DNA from: Lates calcarifer
Lineage: Eukaryota > Chordata > Actinopteri > Centropomidae
Length of the DNA: 64,000 bases
Assembly: GCF_001640805.2 (NCBI RefSeq)
Contig: NC_066852.1
Location: forward strand, 10,772,194-10,836,193
Reading direction: 5' to 3'
In this document: positions 54,501 through 59,598 of the stretch, piece after piece
Layout: every line of letters starts with the position of its first letter
Numbering within the stretch: the first letter of the stretch is position 1
Notes under the pieces: generated by a model
What the model was told of the DNA's origin: nothing
Seen by the model: only the letters and a program-made list of their open reading frames with translations
Databases searched by the model: none
Program-made: the position numbers and the translations under genes

Positions 54501-56865
54501 GTGCTGAATGGAGGAAGAGACAATAGGATGCAAACAGATACGCACATATCAAGTACATATCTGGTGTTTTACATGATTTACAGAGTCCATCACACGGTTT
54601 GTGATACACCACTTCTGTTCCTTTGACTTGACATTTTGGTTACTGGTTCCCACACTCCTAACATGGGACTACACATGATAAAAAAGGACGCCTCCTTAAC
54701 CCGCACAAGTGCTCAGTGTCATCGAAAGTGGATGAGTGATTTTCTAATGACCATGGTAACCCATGGTTCCCAAAACAAGTGAGTGTCACAAAATGACACT
54801 GGTAACTAACACCGGCATTGTTGGTGTCTCTGATGTCACTGCTGTCATGTCTCAAGTTTCTCAGCACCAACCTTGTACAGTGCACCTTTTACACCTTATT
54901 TGTCTACCAGAGCAACAAGCCACCCATGGCCTCACAACATAAGGTTAAGCACTGAACCTTCACATCCTGCTAAATCTGACCCAGGTCTCAACCCTGAAGT
55001 CCCAACCTCTGGGAAAAATGGAGACAATCTGCTTCACTACACTAAAACTTAATATATTAGGTAACTCATGAGACAGTCTATTATCTCCTGAATAAATCTG
55101 TATCTGACAGCTGACCAAATGTAGTGCCACATTGAAAAAAACTCAACATTACTGATATGCAGTAAATAACAGTGTATTACCCAGTTTCACACCCACTGTC
55201 TAAACTCTTCTACCACAACATAAGACATGTAAAAAAATTAAAAATACAGGTGCTGCTTGATTAAAAGTTTAATTTGCTCCTCTACTTGTTGCACATGATT
55301 TTCTAAGTGAAAAGAAAACTGAATGAGCAGCCAGCCAAGTCTTGGGCGACCATATGGCCATGGGCTGTTGTGGCGTCTAGGCCGTTGTTTCCTTCAGCAT
55401 CTCATTGTTTGGTGTCAAAGGAGTGGCTGGGGGGGGGATTATATATACCCCAGAACACATTCTCTCTTTGAAAAACACACATAGACACACACACTTCCCT
55501 ATACATACAAACACAAAATCACATTACTAGTGTCATTACAGACATTCTTAATCCACTATATGTAGGCATACAACCTACTGACATATATATACACATACAT
55601 ACATATAAGTATATATAAATACACATTCATAGTTTTCATCCGTGTAAAAACCCGAATAACACTGATTCAGAAGCAACTGTTTCTCAGGGCAATACAAATG
55701 TTGAAAATAATTCCTAAAAGCCCGCAAGTGACAAAAAGTTGATCCAAAGTGTAATCATAGCCAACAAAGAAGCAGCATTTTGATATGTAGGCACTTATAG
55801 GTATGAAGTTATGTGATGGGACTGAAGAATCAGAATCAGTGAGTTGGAATCTGTTCCCTCAATAGACTGAAAATGATTTACAATACTACTTACATCAAAG
55901 GCTTCTTTGTGCAGGCTTTGAGTGGTCCTCAGCCAGCTTCGGTTCAACTCGCTCAGCTCCAAAATCGGTTGCACCTTTAGCCGGACTGACTCTCCAGACT
56001 GACGGATCATCTCCACGATCTCATCCCTGCTCTTGTTTTCCACATTGATCCCATTTATCTCCACCAGCCTGTCGCCTGGCACCAGGCCCAGAGCCCTATC
56101 CTTAGTCCCAGCACCTGGTTCGGCAAAGTGTACCACATGTCGTCTCACTCCTCCATCAGGGTGCCTGTCTAGCATGGTGGTCCTCCGCAAGGAGAAGCCA
56201 AAGTCTCCAGTGTTGCGCCGCTGTATCTCAAGCTCTCTTGAATCTGGTATTGGTGGAGCAACAAGCACAGGCAACTGTAGGTCTGCACCAGGGTAGGTCT
56301 TCTCCACCATCTCAGGAATGTGAACCACATTGGTGACTTTTGGGATGGGGTAAGATTTTGAAGATGATGTATTCCAGTTCTGCCCCGAAAGATTTGACAC
56401 CTCCAAAGCATTGTCCTCTTTGCTACTCTGTGTTAAAGTCACAGGCCTCTGGCTCACTGCAGTATTCAACTTGGCCAGTTCCCCAAACTTAGCTGCTCTC
56501 TCCTTCACAGAGGTGCGATGAGGTTCCAGTTCATTTCCCTTCACGTCTTCACCAGAGGTACTTGCACTTATTTTCCCCACATCCTGCTGTGCATTGTGAA
56601 GGCGTTCAGCTTCCAGGTTTGTCAGGCAGAGCTCTGTGTTGCTAGCCACTTTAATTGGGATAGGACTAGAGATCTCCAGCTTGGTCCTGGAGTCCCTCTT
56701 AGAGCTGCCTCGATTGAGGTGGAAAAAGCCTCTGCGTATACTCATCTCCTCTAGGTTCTTTAACTCTGCCTGGGACATACGCTCCTTCTTTTCTTTCTTG
56801 TCTTTCTTTTCCTTCTTGCTCAAGTCCTTCTCTTTCTCCTTATCTTTCTTAATTAGGTGGAACAT
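649..56865 (-). CDS. myo18a: Unconventional myosin-XVIIIa, whole gene (43 coding exons)
   Basis: This is the coding span of a class XVIII myosin, an actin-binding scaffold with little or no motor ATPase that acts at the Golgi, in the cortex and in sarcomeres. Reading the minus strand, exon-by-exon peptides follow human MYO18A as I remember it: KE-rich start, PDZ, motor, IQ, coiled coil. Joining all exons listed here gives 8301 nt with no phase conflict (2766 aa); leaving out the four optional exons 3-6 gives 2443 aa. Human alpha is 2054 aa, and most of the excess is the serine-rich terminal exon and the proline-rich exon. The start at 56865 is chosen because the peptide MFHLIKKDK matches the start of the human protein, although the frame stays open upstream. 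Loops that bind and hydrolyse ATP are altered, as is usual for the class. Whether this is the only copy or one of two teleost paralogues cannot be told from the window. Confidence 0.95.
2609..2731 (-). CDS. myo18a: myo18a exon 43
   Basis: Acceptor TGCACAG; donor GCCAG|GTTAGT. It encodes [19 protein letters not shown] and SWLSKNKGS..., matching the post-coiled-coil segment of human MYO18A ([20 protein letters not shown]). It joins exon 42 (phase 2) and exon 44 (phase 2). Confidence 0.92.
2732..8189 (-). other. myo18a: Intron 42 (5.5 kb), no gene found
   Basis: One of the largest introns. It holds only short chance reading frames, a small (AAT)n run near 5542 and AT-rich unique-looking sequence. 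I looked here for the alternative alpha-type terminal exon (SPTSYWKSLAPD-like) and did not find it. Confidence 0.5.
8190..8329 (-). CDS. myo18a: myo18a exon 42: end of coiled coil
   Basis: Acceptor TTTACCAG; donor AACAG|GTACAG. The peptide [19 protein letters not shown], then [20 protein letters not shown], is nearly identical to human MYO18A. Confidence 0.95.
8435..8620 (-). CDS. myo18a: myo18a exon 41: coiled coil
   Basis: Acceptor CCCCTTCAG; donor GAGCTG|GTAAGG. 62 codons starting [17 protein letters not shown], a heptad-rich rod segment matching human (LASRLKENMEKLTEER). Confidence 0.95.
9282..9419 (-). CDS. myo18a: myo18a exon 40: coiled coil
   Basis: Acceptor CTTCCCCAG; donor TTGGAG|GTGAGA. 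46 codons, [20 protein letters not shown] and onward, matching human [20 protein letters not shown]. The acceptor is preceded by a TG-rich tract. Confidence 0.95.
9420..12419 (-). other. myo18a: Intron 39 (3 kb) with an interspersed repeat
   Basis: Noncoding. The middle holds a percomorph-type interspersed repeat (10614-10935, listed separately); the rest is AT-rich with no supportable gene. Confidence 0.5.
10614..10935 (+). repeat. Percomorph-type interspersed repeat, diverged copy
   Basis: The sequence runs from a GCTAATGTTAG/TGCTAACATGCTCAC block through AACATTTGC and TCATCAGTTTTACAAG to AATTTCATGGTGATCCATTCC. I recognise this order of phrases from a very common non-autonomous repeat of perch-like fish. 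It has no coding capacity. Family name not assigned. Confidence 0.6.
12420..12503 (-). CDS. myo18a: myo18a exon 39: coiled coil
   Basis: Acceptor GTACTAG after a long TG-rich rather than pyrimidine-rich tract; donor GAAAAG|GTACAA. 28 codons, [20 protein letters not shown], matching human [19 protein letters not shown]. Confidence 0.93.
12927..13043 (-). CDS. myo18a: myo18a exon 38: coiled coil
   Basis: Acceptor CCCTCAG; donor GCCCAG|GTAACT. 39 codons, [19 protein letters not shown] to KKHKAAVAQ, matching human closely. Confidence 0.95.
13971..14084 (-). CDS. myo18a: myo18a exon 37: coiled coil
   Basis: Acceptor CTCACAG; donor ATGTCG|GTGAGT. 38 codons, [20 protein letters not shown], matching human [20 protein letters not shown]. 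Confidence 0.95.
14342..14488 (-). CDS. myo18a: myo18a exon 36: coiled coil
   Basis: Acceptor GTTCAG; donor AATCAA|GTATGC. 49 codons, [20 protein letters not shown] to [13 protein letters not shown]. Confidence 0.95.
14670..14774 (-). CDS. myo18a: myo18a exon 35: coiled coil
   Basis: Acceptor CCTGCAG; donor GACCAG|GTACTT. 35 codons, [20 protein letters not shown], identical to human over this stretch. Confidence 0.95.
15293..15360 (+). repeat. (TG)34 microsatellite
   Basis: Uninterrupted TG dinucleotides within the intron between exons 34 and 35. Likely polymorphic. Confidence 0.97.
15469..15579 (-). CDS. myo18a: myo18a exon 34: coiled coil
   Basis: Acceptor TACTCAG; donor AAGAAG|GTAGGT. 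37 codons, [20 protein letters not shown], matching human. A (CA)n run on the plus strand sits just upstream of the acceptor. Confidence 0.95.
15904..16104 (-). CDS. myo18a: myo18a exon 33: coiled coil
   Basis: Acceptor CACCTGCAG; donor GAGCAG|GTACAG. 67 codons from [20 protein letters not shown] to [14 protein letters not shown], matching human. Confidence 0.95.
16246..16369 (-). CDS. myo18a: myo18a exon 32: coiled coil
   Basis: Acceptor CATTCCAG; donor CTGCAG|GTAAGT. Encodes [20 protein letters not shown] to VFNLRQQLQ; the first base completes the codon split from exon 31. Confidence 0.95.
16638..16672 (+). repeat. (AT)n microsatellite
   Basis: About 35 bases of alternating T and A in intron 31, followed by a degenerate (CA)/(TA) tail. 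Confidence 0.95.
17343..17497 (-). CDS. myo18a: myo18a exon 31: coiled coil
   Basis: Acceptor CACTGCAG; donor AGGAA|GTCAGT. 51 codons plus two bases, [20 protein letters not shown] to HDLEKKQRK, matching human. Confidence 0.93.
17668..17795 (-). CDS. myo18a: myo18a exon 30: coiled coil, GC donor
   Basis: Acceptor TTCCTCCAG; donor GAGAAAG|GCAAGA, a GC rather than GT site with the strong surrounding match typical of GC donors. Encodes [20 protein letters not shown] and continues to KRQLERK; the next exon resumes at LADL exactly where human MYO18A requires. Confidence 0.92.
17796..19064 (-). other. myo18a: Intron 29 with conserved-looking AT-rich block
   Basis: Noncoding. The stretch 18560-18890 is complex, non-repetitive and contains an octamer (ATGCAAAT) and TAATTAATTAG, so it could be a conserved noncoding element. 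That is a guess from texture only. Confidence 0.3.
19065..19179 (-). CDS. myo18a: myo18a exon 29: coiled coil
   Basis: Acceptor CATTCCAG; donor GATGCTG|GTTAGT. 38 codons plus one base, [20 protein letters not shown] to [12 protein letters not shown]; the aspartate run matches human EVDDDDAG. Confidence 0.94.
19261..19322 (+). repeat. Compound (TA)(TG)(TATG)(TA) microsatellite beside exon 28 donor
   Basis: Compound dinucleotide repeat ending about 15 bases from the exon 28 splice donor, on the intron side. Confidence 0.95.
19338..19457 (-). CDS. myo18a: myo18a exon 28: coiled coil, GC donor
   Basis: Acceptor GTGTTCAG; 40 codons, [20 protein letters not shown] to EKDMKDLQ. The boundary fixed by homology is CTGCAG|GCACAT; no GT donor lies nearby, so a GC donor with a weak match is inferred. 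Reading through would add a repeat-encoded [13 protein letters not shown] peptide. Confidence 0.85.
19648..19737 (-). CDS. myo18a: myo18a exon 27: coiled coil
   Basis: Acceptor GTGCTCCAG; donor AGCAGG|GTGGGT. 30 codons, [20 protein letters not shown], matching human [20 protein letters not shown]. Confidence 0.95.
19944..20087 (-). CDS. myo18a: myo18a exon 26: motor-rod junction and start of coiled coil
   Basis: Acceptor GTTTTAG; donor AAAGAC|GTGAGC. 48 codons, [20 protein letters not shown] then [20 protein letters not shown]; the [11 protein letters not shown] block is a class hallmark at the end of the lever region. Confidence 0.96.
22790..22960 (+). repeat. Percomorph-type interspersed repeat, copy 1
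   Basis: Contains TTAGCTTAGC, TAGCTTCACATTTACCATAGAGACATGA-like order and TCAATCTTTTCATCTAA, a phrase order I recognise from a common perch-like fish repeat. A second, differently decayed copy in the same orientation is at 54005-54165. Confidence 0.5.
23000..23105 (+). mobile_element. 3' tail of a LINE-type retroelement (fragment)
   Basis: Ends TTAATTATCCCACTCAGGATGAATAAAG followed by a short tandem tail (TTCAGTGAATTGAGCTGAAT). This is the form of L2/CR1-like 3' ends in fish. No coding part is left. Confidence 0.4.
24082..24102 (+). repeat. G-rich tract, G-quadruplex capable
   Basis: G runs of 5, 5 and 8 bases separated by one or two bases, followed by GGC repeats. On the myo18a transcript the strand is C-rich. 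Confidence 0.7.
24537..24665 (-). CDS. myo18a: myo18a exon 25: IQ region
   Basis: Acceptor GCTCCAG with upstream (TG)n; donor AGAAAG|GTAGGC. 43 codons, [20 protein letters not shown] then [20 protein letters not shown]. The [14 protein letters not shown] segment is the IQ-type light-chain site that ends the motor. Confidence 0.96.
26161..26226 (-). CDS. myo18a: myo18a exon 24: motor C-terminal part
   Basis: Acceptor TGCCCAG after a TG-rich tract; donor AGCAGG|GTGAGT. 22 codons, [20 protein letters not shown] then SR, matching human. Confidence 0.95.
27379..27488 (-). CDS. myo18a: myo18a exon 23: motor, converter region
   Basis: Acceptor CTTCACAG; donor AGGAGA|GTAAGT. Encodes [20 protein letters not shown] then [16 protein letters not shown], matching human. 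Confidence 0.96.
27636..27861 (-). CDS. myo18a: myo18a exon 22: motor
   Basis: Acceptor CTTCTCCAG; donor GGCAAG|GTGAGG. 75 codons, [20 protein letters not shown] to [10 protein letters not shown]; the IHFVHCILP core corresponds to the myosin HFVRCI strand. Confidence 0.96.
28483..28518 (+). repeat. Poly(T) tract, 36 bases
   Basis: Homopolymer in intron 21, possibly the reversed tail of an old retroposed element. Confidence 0.95.
29015..29142 (+). mobile_element. Small retroposed insert with 31-base poly(A) tail
   Basis: About 90 bases of unique sequence end in A31 (29108-29138). The unit is flanked by near-identical direct repeats GAC(T/A)GGCTGATTTT at 29001-29014 and 29143-29156 (13 of 14 match), like a target-site duplication. 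It sits about 40 bases into intron 21, opposite in orientation to myo18a. Confidence 0.5.
29179..29365 (-). CDS. myo18a: myo18a exon 21: motor
   Basis: Acceptor CTTGCAG; donor CAAGTG|GTGAGA. 62 codons after one split base, [20 protein letters not shown] to [13 protein letters not shown], matching human including [11 protein letters not shown]. Confidence 0.96.
29472..29631 (-). CDS. myo18a: myo18a exon 20: motor
   Basis: Acceptor ACATCAG; donor CCAGAA|GTAAGC. Encodes [20 protein letters not shown] then [20 protein letters not shown], matching human. Confidence 0.95.
30437..30575 (-). CDS. myo18a: myo18a exon 19: motor, GC donor
   Basis: Acceptor TTGGCAG; donor AGTAAAG|GCAAGG (GC). 46 codons plus one base, [20 protein letters not shown] to [12 protein letters not shown]. 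The GC choice aligns to human without a gap; a GT donor six bases upstream (GAGA|GTAAAG, low end 30443) would also keep frame and drop two residues. Confidence 0.9.
30576..33049 (-). other. myo18a: Intron 18, no gene seen
   Basis: 2.5 kb of AT-rich noncoding sequence with no recognised repeat and only short chance reading frames. Confidence 0.5.
33050..33136 (-). CDS. myo18a: myo18a exon 18: motor
   Basis: Acceptor TCTCCAG; donor GCACTG|GTAAGT. 29 codons, [20 protein letters not shown] then VDQASSQAL, matching human ENIELAFDD...VDQASHQSL. Confidence 0.95.
33715..33845 (+). repeat. Percomorph-type interspersed repeat
   Basis: Begins GACTAATTGATTAATAGATTAG, continues AAAATTAATTGATAACTATTTTGATAATGGATTA and ends with AAGCAAAATGCCAAA, phrases typical of a widespread perch-like fish element with TTAATCGATTA-rich ends. 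Diverged, no coding. Confidence 0.6.
35175..35367 (-). CDS. myo18a: myo18a exon 17: motor with switch II
   Basis: Acceptor GTGCTTCAG; donor AAAGAG|GTGAGG. Encodes [20 protein letters not shown] then [20 protein letters not shown]. Switch II reads DTPGFQ where conventional myosins have D-x-x-GFE, so the catalytic glutamate is replaced by glutamine, as in human MYO18A. Confidence 0.96.
35768..35858 (-). CDS. myo18a: myo18a exon 16: motor
   Basis: Acceptor ATACTAG; donor AACCG|GTTAGT. Encodes [20 protein letters not shown] then FTILISLIN, matching human ALECLEGMAAGLYSELF. Confidence 0.94.
36652..36679 (+). repeat. G-rich tract, G-quadruplex capable
   Basis: G runs of 7, 6 and 8 bases split by one to three bases, 50 bases inside the intron from exon 15; C-rich in the myo18a transcript, just downstream of the donor. 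Confidence 0.75.
36733..36903 (-). CDS. myo18a: myo18a exon 15: motor
   Basis: Acceptor TGTCTCAG; donor GATGCAG|GTACTC. Encodes [20 protein letters not shown] then [16 protein letters not shown], matching human. Confidence 0.95.
36904..39500 (-). other. myo18a: Intron 14 with a possible CTCF-like motif
   Basis: 2.6 kb without a gene. Contains a poly(A) tract (38709-38729) and CTGCCCTCTAGTG at about 37800, which resembles the reverse of a CTCF core. Confidence 0.3.
39501..39645 (-). CDS. myo18a: myo18a exon 14: motor
   Basis: Acceptor TCTGTCAG; donor CGAAGG|GTAAGA. 48 codons plus one base, [20 protein letters not shown] to [12 protein letters not shown], matching human. Confidence 0.95.
40026..40089 (-). 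CDS. myo18a: myo18a exon 13: motor
   Basis: Acceptor TTCATCAG; donor ACAAAG|GTAAAT. Encodes [20 protein letters not shown] then K, matching human TELHLNHLAENNVFGIVP. Confidence 0.94.
40278..40378 (-). CDS. myo18a: myo18a exon 12: motor
   Basis: Acceptor CTTGCAG; donor CTTAG|GTCCGG. Encodes [20 protein letters not shown] then [13 protein letters not shown], matching human. Confidence 0.94.
40549..40691 (-). CDS. myo18a: myo18a exon 11: motor with switch I
   Basis: Acceptor TCTGTAG; donor ATCCAG|GTACAA. Encodes [20 protein letters not shown] then [19 protein letters not shown]. Switch I reads NGNASRFSH in place of the conventional NxNSSRFGK. Confidence 0.95.
40784..40994 (-). CDS. myo18a: myo18a exon 10: motor with P-loop
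   Basis: Acceptor CTCTTCAG; donor CTCCA|GTAGGT. Encodes [20 protein letters not shown] then the P-loop GKSGSGKT at 40851-40874 and [13 protein letters not shown]. The loop keeps the Lys-Thr pair but differs from the myosin GESGAGKT consensus; human MYO18A has GSSGSGKT. Confidence 0.96.
41172..41348 (-). CDS. myo18a: myo18a exon 9: motor N-terminal part
   Basis: Acceptor CCCTAG; donor GAGAAG|GTAGGC. 59 codons, [20 protein letters not shown] then [20 protein letters not shown], matching human. Confidence 0.96.
41437..41543 (-). CDS. myo18a: myo18a exon 8: motor N-terminal part
   Basis: Acceptor GATGCAG; donor GAAAAG|GTATTT. Encodes [20 protein letters not shown] then [15 protein letters not shown], matching human. 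Confidence 0.95.
41893..41980 (-). CDS. myo18a: myo18a exon 7: start of conserved motor module
   Basis: Acceptor TCTAACAG; donor CTTGG|GTTAGT. Encodes [20 protein letters not shown] then LVHKDGFSL, matching human [21 protein letters not shown]. Starts in phase 0, so it can join to exon 2 directly or to any of exons 3-6. Confidence 0.95.
42477..42510 (+). repeat. (CA)n microsatellite
   Basis: About 34 bases of CA dinucleotides in intron 6. Confidence 0.95.
42782..42841 (-). CDS. myo18a: myo18a exon 6: small optional exon
   Basis: 60 nt, phase 0 at both ends, with an excellent acceptor (TTCCTCCCCTCTCCAG) and donor GCTCAG|GTCTGG. Encodes [20 protein letters not shown]. Not in human alpha as I recall it; identified from splice signals and open frame, so use in mRNA is inferred. 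Confidence 0.65.
42842..44932 (-). other. myo18a: Intron 5, no gene found
   Basis: Contains only short chance reading frames. The part 42540-42670 in the neighbouring intron and 44460-44760 here read like decayed repeats, but I cannot name a family. Confidence 0.35.
44933..45022 (-). CDS. myo18a: myo18a exon 5: optional linker exon
   Basis: 90 nt, phase 0-0. Acceptor TATAAAG (poor pyrimidine tract), donor GAACAG|GTGTGT. Encodes [20 protein letters not shown] then [10 protein letters not shown], proline- and serine-rich like its neighbours. Inferred from signals and phase. Confidence 0.55.
45023..46833 (-). other. myo18a: Intron 4, no gene found
   Basis: 1.8 kb AT-rich sequence with no recognised element. 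Confidence 0.45.
46834..47628 (-). CDS. myo18a: myo18a exon 4: proline-rich exon with PPxGFIP repeats
   Basis: 795 nt open throughout, phase 0 at both ends; acceptor TATCCAG, donor CCGGAG|GTACTG. The 265-residue peptide has a Ser/Thr-rich start, a methionine at 47517, a basic-hydrophobic block ([15 protein letters not shown]), a Lys/Glu-rich block, and five tandem repeats of about 15 residues with core P-P-x-G-F-I-P (46858-47103). Such a sequence is expected to be disordered. Mouse Myo18A-gamma is described with an alternative N-terminal extension replacing the PDZ end; this exon is the best candidate for that extension here, with 47517 as a possible start. It could also be included after the PDZ exon. 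Confidence 0.82.
46858..47103 (-). repeat. myo18a: Protein-coding tandem repeat, five PPxGFIP units
   Basis: Units are [45 protein letters not shown], a longer 22-residue unit ending [10 protein letters not shown], and [15 protein letters not shown]. Unit length is 45 nt except for the fourth. Confidence 0.93.
48576..48599 (-). CDS. myo18a: myo18a exon 3: 24-nt microexon
   Basis: Acceptor TTTTTCTTGTTTAG and donor CCAGAT|GTAAGT are both near-consensus and enclose 24 nt in phase 0, encoding VKVENKPD. It is too short to be found by reading-frame search. Charged residues suit a linker. Inclusion is inferred. Confidence 0.6.
49492..49501 (-). promoter_or_regulatory. myo18a: MEF2-like / TATA-like site, proximal
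   Basis: CTATAAATAG is a perfect YTAWWWWTAR MEF2 consensus and also contains a TATA-like core. It lies about 0.9 kb upstream of the microexon and 1.9 kb upstream of the proline-rich exon. Confidence 0.35.
49911..49920 (-). promoter_or_regulatory. myo18a: MEF2-like / TATA-like site, distal
   Basis: An identical CTATAAATAG. Downstream on the minus strand the sequence is GC-richer than its surroundings, and a possible donor (AGAGAAG|GTAATG) lies near 49655, so a noncoding first exon for a muscle transcript could sit between about 49885 and 49655. This is inference. Confidence 0.35.
54005..54165 (+). repeat. Percomorph-type interspersed repeat, copy 2
   Basis: Shares ATGCTAACTA...TGGCTGTAGCTTCATAGTTAACAGAGAG phrasing with the copy at 22790-22960 and with a repeat common in perch-like fish. 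Confidence 0.5.
55894..56865 (-). CDS. myo18a: myo18a exon 2: start codon, KE-rich region and PDZ domain
   Basis: 324 codons; donor TTTGAT|GTAAGT. The start MFHLIKKDK matches human MFNLMKKDK. Residues 1-30 are Lys/Glu-rich; [20 protein letters not shown] and [11 protein letters not shown] match human. The PDZ domain spans about residues 212-298, with [16 protein letters not shown] as the ligand-loop strand and [18 protein letters not shown] following. In alpha isoforms this end targets the Golgi and partner proteins. The acceptor lies near 56895-56902 on the 5' UTR side. Confidence 0.95.
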
Positions 56866-58151
56866 GTTTGACTTTTTCTGCAGTCCTCTACCAGTCTGAA
56901 TTCTTTGCGGCAAGAAATGGAGATTTTTAAATAAATTATTGTAAGAATAAATATCACATAAGCACCAGACAGCAGGAGCAGAAGGTACAGGCCAGAGATG
57001 TCATCTGTAGGGAAGAAGAAAAAAGATAAAATTAACTAAATGTTTGTAATCAGAGCTTGATTCAGAAACTTGCAAGCAAGTTATTGGCCAATATGGTCTA
57101 GTCACTCACATCTGTATTGATATGCTGTAAGTTGACAGTAGAAGAAGAAATTGCAGTAGATAGAGTATATGGTATATGCAGGAATTTTATCCATATCTAA
57201 GCCTCATTTTGATCGTTACATTGTTTTTGTATATTATACATGAAGTTGGTCTTAAAATATCCAGCACAAGTTATGTTCTTTGACAAAATAATAAACCCAG
57301 CCCCACAAGGCACATCAGTTGCCACGGTTTACAGTTAAATACTTAAGTCTCTGATTGTTAAAATATACATCGAACATTCTTCCAATATTAAAGTTGCAAA
57401 ACATAAAGAACATTTTATCAAATAGTGCATTGCATGCATGCATACACTATGCTACGATTCTATTCAACACCCACAGGTAAAGTATACTTTGTCAGCTGTG
57501 TGCCTGGTAACCAACATCACCTATTAATGCATCACAGTCTCATTAGAGGAAATGGCATTCCTATACTCACTCAGTAAGCCCTATACAATGATAAGTCTAT
57601 GTCACAATACATTTGAAGTAACCCTGCGAGCTTTGACCTCATCTGTCTTTGCTGTCAAATGTTCAGCGCCACCATAAAAGTGATGTACAACATCTCAACC
57701 TTAGTGCAGGAGATTCTCCATCGAAGCTGAACGCCTTCACATGCATTGCTAGCAACCCTGCTTTGTTTTTGTTCACCCATAAACAGTAAATTCGCACTTA
57801 ATCCACACTTAATCACATGTCCTGCGGTCAGAGAAGCTAGGAAACAGCCGAAACAATCACTTTAAAGCGCTTTACAGTCTGTGCATATTGTCGTGGTAAC
57901 TTTTGAAAACAGGACATGAGAAGACATCCTTCTTTTTGAGCTTTATAGAAATTACTGACCACTTAGCATAGCTGCGTTATCACAGCGAGTGTAGTCCACG
58001 GCTTGGCCGTAATGCTCTCCCTTTAAGCTGCTTTGCCCTCATTCTCTAGCACCGGTGGCCTTAGGGAACACTTTCAGTGGAGAGTGTAGAAATGTCATTC
58101 ATGAAAAACAACAGAGAGTAAGTATTTTTTGTTGATATGATAGTGACCTAC
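56866..58151 (-). other. myo18a: 5' UTR tail of exon 2 and intron 1
   Basis: The first 30-40 bases upstream of the start codon are 5' UTR; the remainder is a 1.25-kb intron without other recognisable features. Confidence 0.5.
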
Positions 58152-58280
58152 CTGTAACTGCCCGCAAATGACAGCGTTGTTGTCTTACTGGAAGTTTTCA
58201 GCATTTTCTTCCTTGGAATTGACAGCAGGTGCGGGGAAATGTATGTACATGTGATGCTTTCAAATGCTTGCCGTAAACTC
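58152..58280 (-). other. myo18a: myo18a noncoding exon 1 (5' end approximate)
   Basis: A strong donor, TTACAG|GTAGGTCAC, ends this segment at 58152. It lies just downstream of ETS and YY1 sites, and no in-frame start is evident, so it is read as a 5' UTR exon. The transcription start is not visible directly. Confidence 0.6.
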
Positions 58281-58283
58281 CGA

Positions 58284-58302
58284 ACTTCCGGTTAAAATGG
58301 CC
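58284..58302 (-). promoter_or_regulatory. myo18a: ETS + YY1 core promoter of myo18a
   Basis: On the minus strand GGCCATTTTAACCGGAAGT combines a YY1-type GCCATTTT and an ETS ACCGGAAGT site seven bases apart in a GC-richer patch. This is typical of TATA-less housekeeping promoters. Confidence 0.6.
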
Positions 58303-58342
58303 GGCCCCGCAGGGTACATCCCTGTAATCTCATCTTTATATT

Positions 58343-58348
58343 TTTATT
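58343..58348 (-). terminator. Possible connexin polyadenylation signal
   Basis: AATAAA on the minus strand, 1.25 kb after the connexin stop and about 50 bases before the myo18a promoter. It is the first clear AATAAA I noticed; use is unproven. Confidence 0.25.
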
Positions 58349-59598
58349 CAAAACAACAATACCTGTGTAATAACCAGTCCTGTGGCAAAAGAATAAAACG
58401 TGTATAAATGAATGACTTCAAACCACGTTTAGATTTGTATAATAAAACCTATAAGCAGGTAACTAAGTGAGCTATTTCTTTGCTGCCAAAAACTTACCAA
58501 CTCAATAGAAAAAAAGCAAAACGCAGTCTAACTTTAAAAGTCAAATGTGGGCAAATACAATCGTATTTGGGTCGTCAATGGTTTGAACGGCTCCAGAGTA
58601 TAATAATTCCAACAGTACTTTAAGGCAGCACCTGCGTAAACTAGACAGCAGTGACCCCTCCTGGTGTATTTACTTACTTGAACCAGTGCAGTTAACAGGT
58701 AAGTTATTTACAGGCTGACAGTTTTACTTATCAAATTTCAAAATTTGGAGATTTGATTGTATATTGTTTGGTAATTTTTAGTCTTGTTGTTTGTGTGATT
58801 CTATTATCCCCCAGGTTGTGCTCTCTATGCTGTTTACTTTTTCACAGCAGATCAGGCCTGTGTAATTATCCAAGTTACCAAATATACAGTAAGCATATTT
58901 TGAGATATAACTGCCATGCAGGACAGAAATAGGATTTTTCAGATATATCTGACCACTACAGAGAATTTCAAGCCTATTGTCATACTATAGCACAGATACT
59001 ATACAAATTACAGAACAATGAGAATCAGGTTAACATATAGAGTTCTAAACCAAATCAGAGTCTTGGCTCATTTATGTTCAACAGGACAACCAAGTACAAA
59101 GCTACTGGTGTTTAAACGCACCATTTACCTGTTTACAAAGGATATGCTTCATGTTTCTGCAGTAATGGTAGTGTAAGTGTAGGGTTACAGGGGGTATGAA
59201 TGAAGGAATGAATGAAGCAAATACAGTGCATTGGTTTGACTATATTTACAGAAAAACTTTCAGCAAATGCTCCACTACAATTTTATATTTCTTAAGTAAA
59301 TATATTGCAGATAAAGCAAAAATGTTAAACAAATGGAATCATCTTCACATCATTCAAAAATCCCCACCTAATAATGCCAAGTACACCTATACAGGTGAAA
59401 TCCTCTGAGTCTAAAAACAAATACACAGAATCTGTTATAGTTTCTCCCTGAAATTACACGACTGATCAGAACCTTCAATAATGGCTAACTTCACAGCTTG
59501 CATCTCGCAAAAATTTCAATTTAAATCCATTCTGAGTAACACAAGTGCAGTCAAAGGTGGAAAAAATATACAGCATAGTACAAAATGAAAATATATTT
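58349..59598 (-). other. Probable connexin 3' UTR / intergenic
   Basis: AT-rich stretch between the connexin stop and the myo18a promoter with no other coding sequence. Long 3' UTRs are usual for connexin genes. Confidence 0.4.

Larger units (their letters stand above)
48600..55893 (-). other. myo18a: Intron 2 (7.3 kb), possible internal promoter
   Basis: The largest intron. It holds two CTATAAATAG elements (49492, 49911), one interspersed repeat copy (54005-54165), short poly(A) runs and no supportable gene. Confidence 0.5.
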
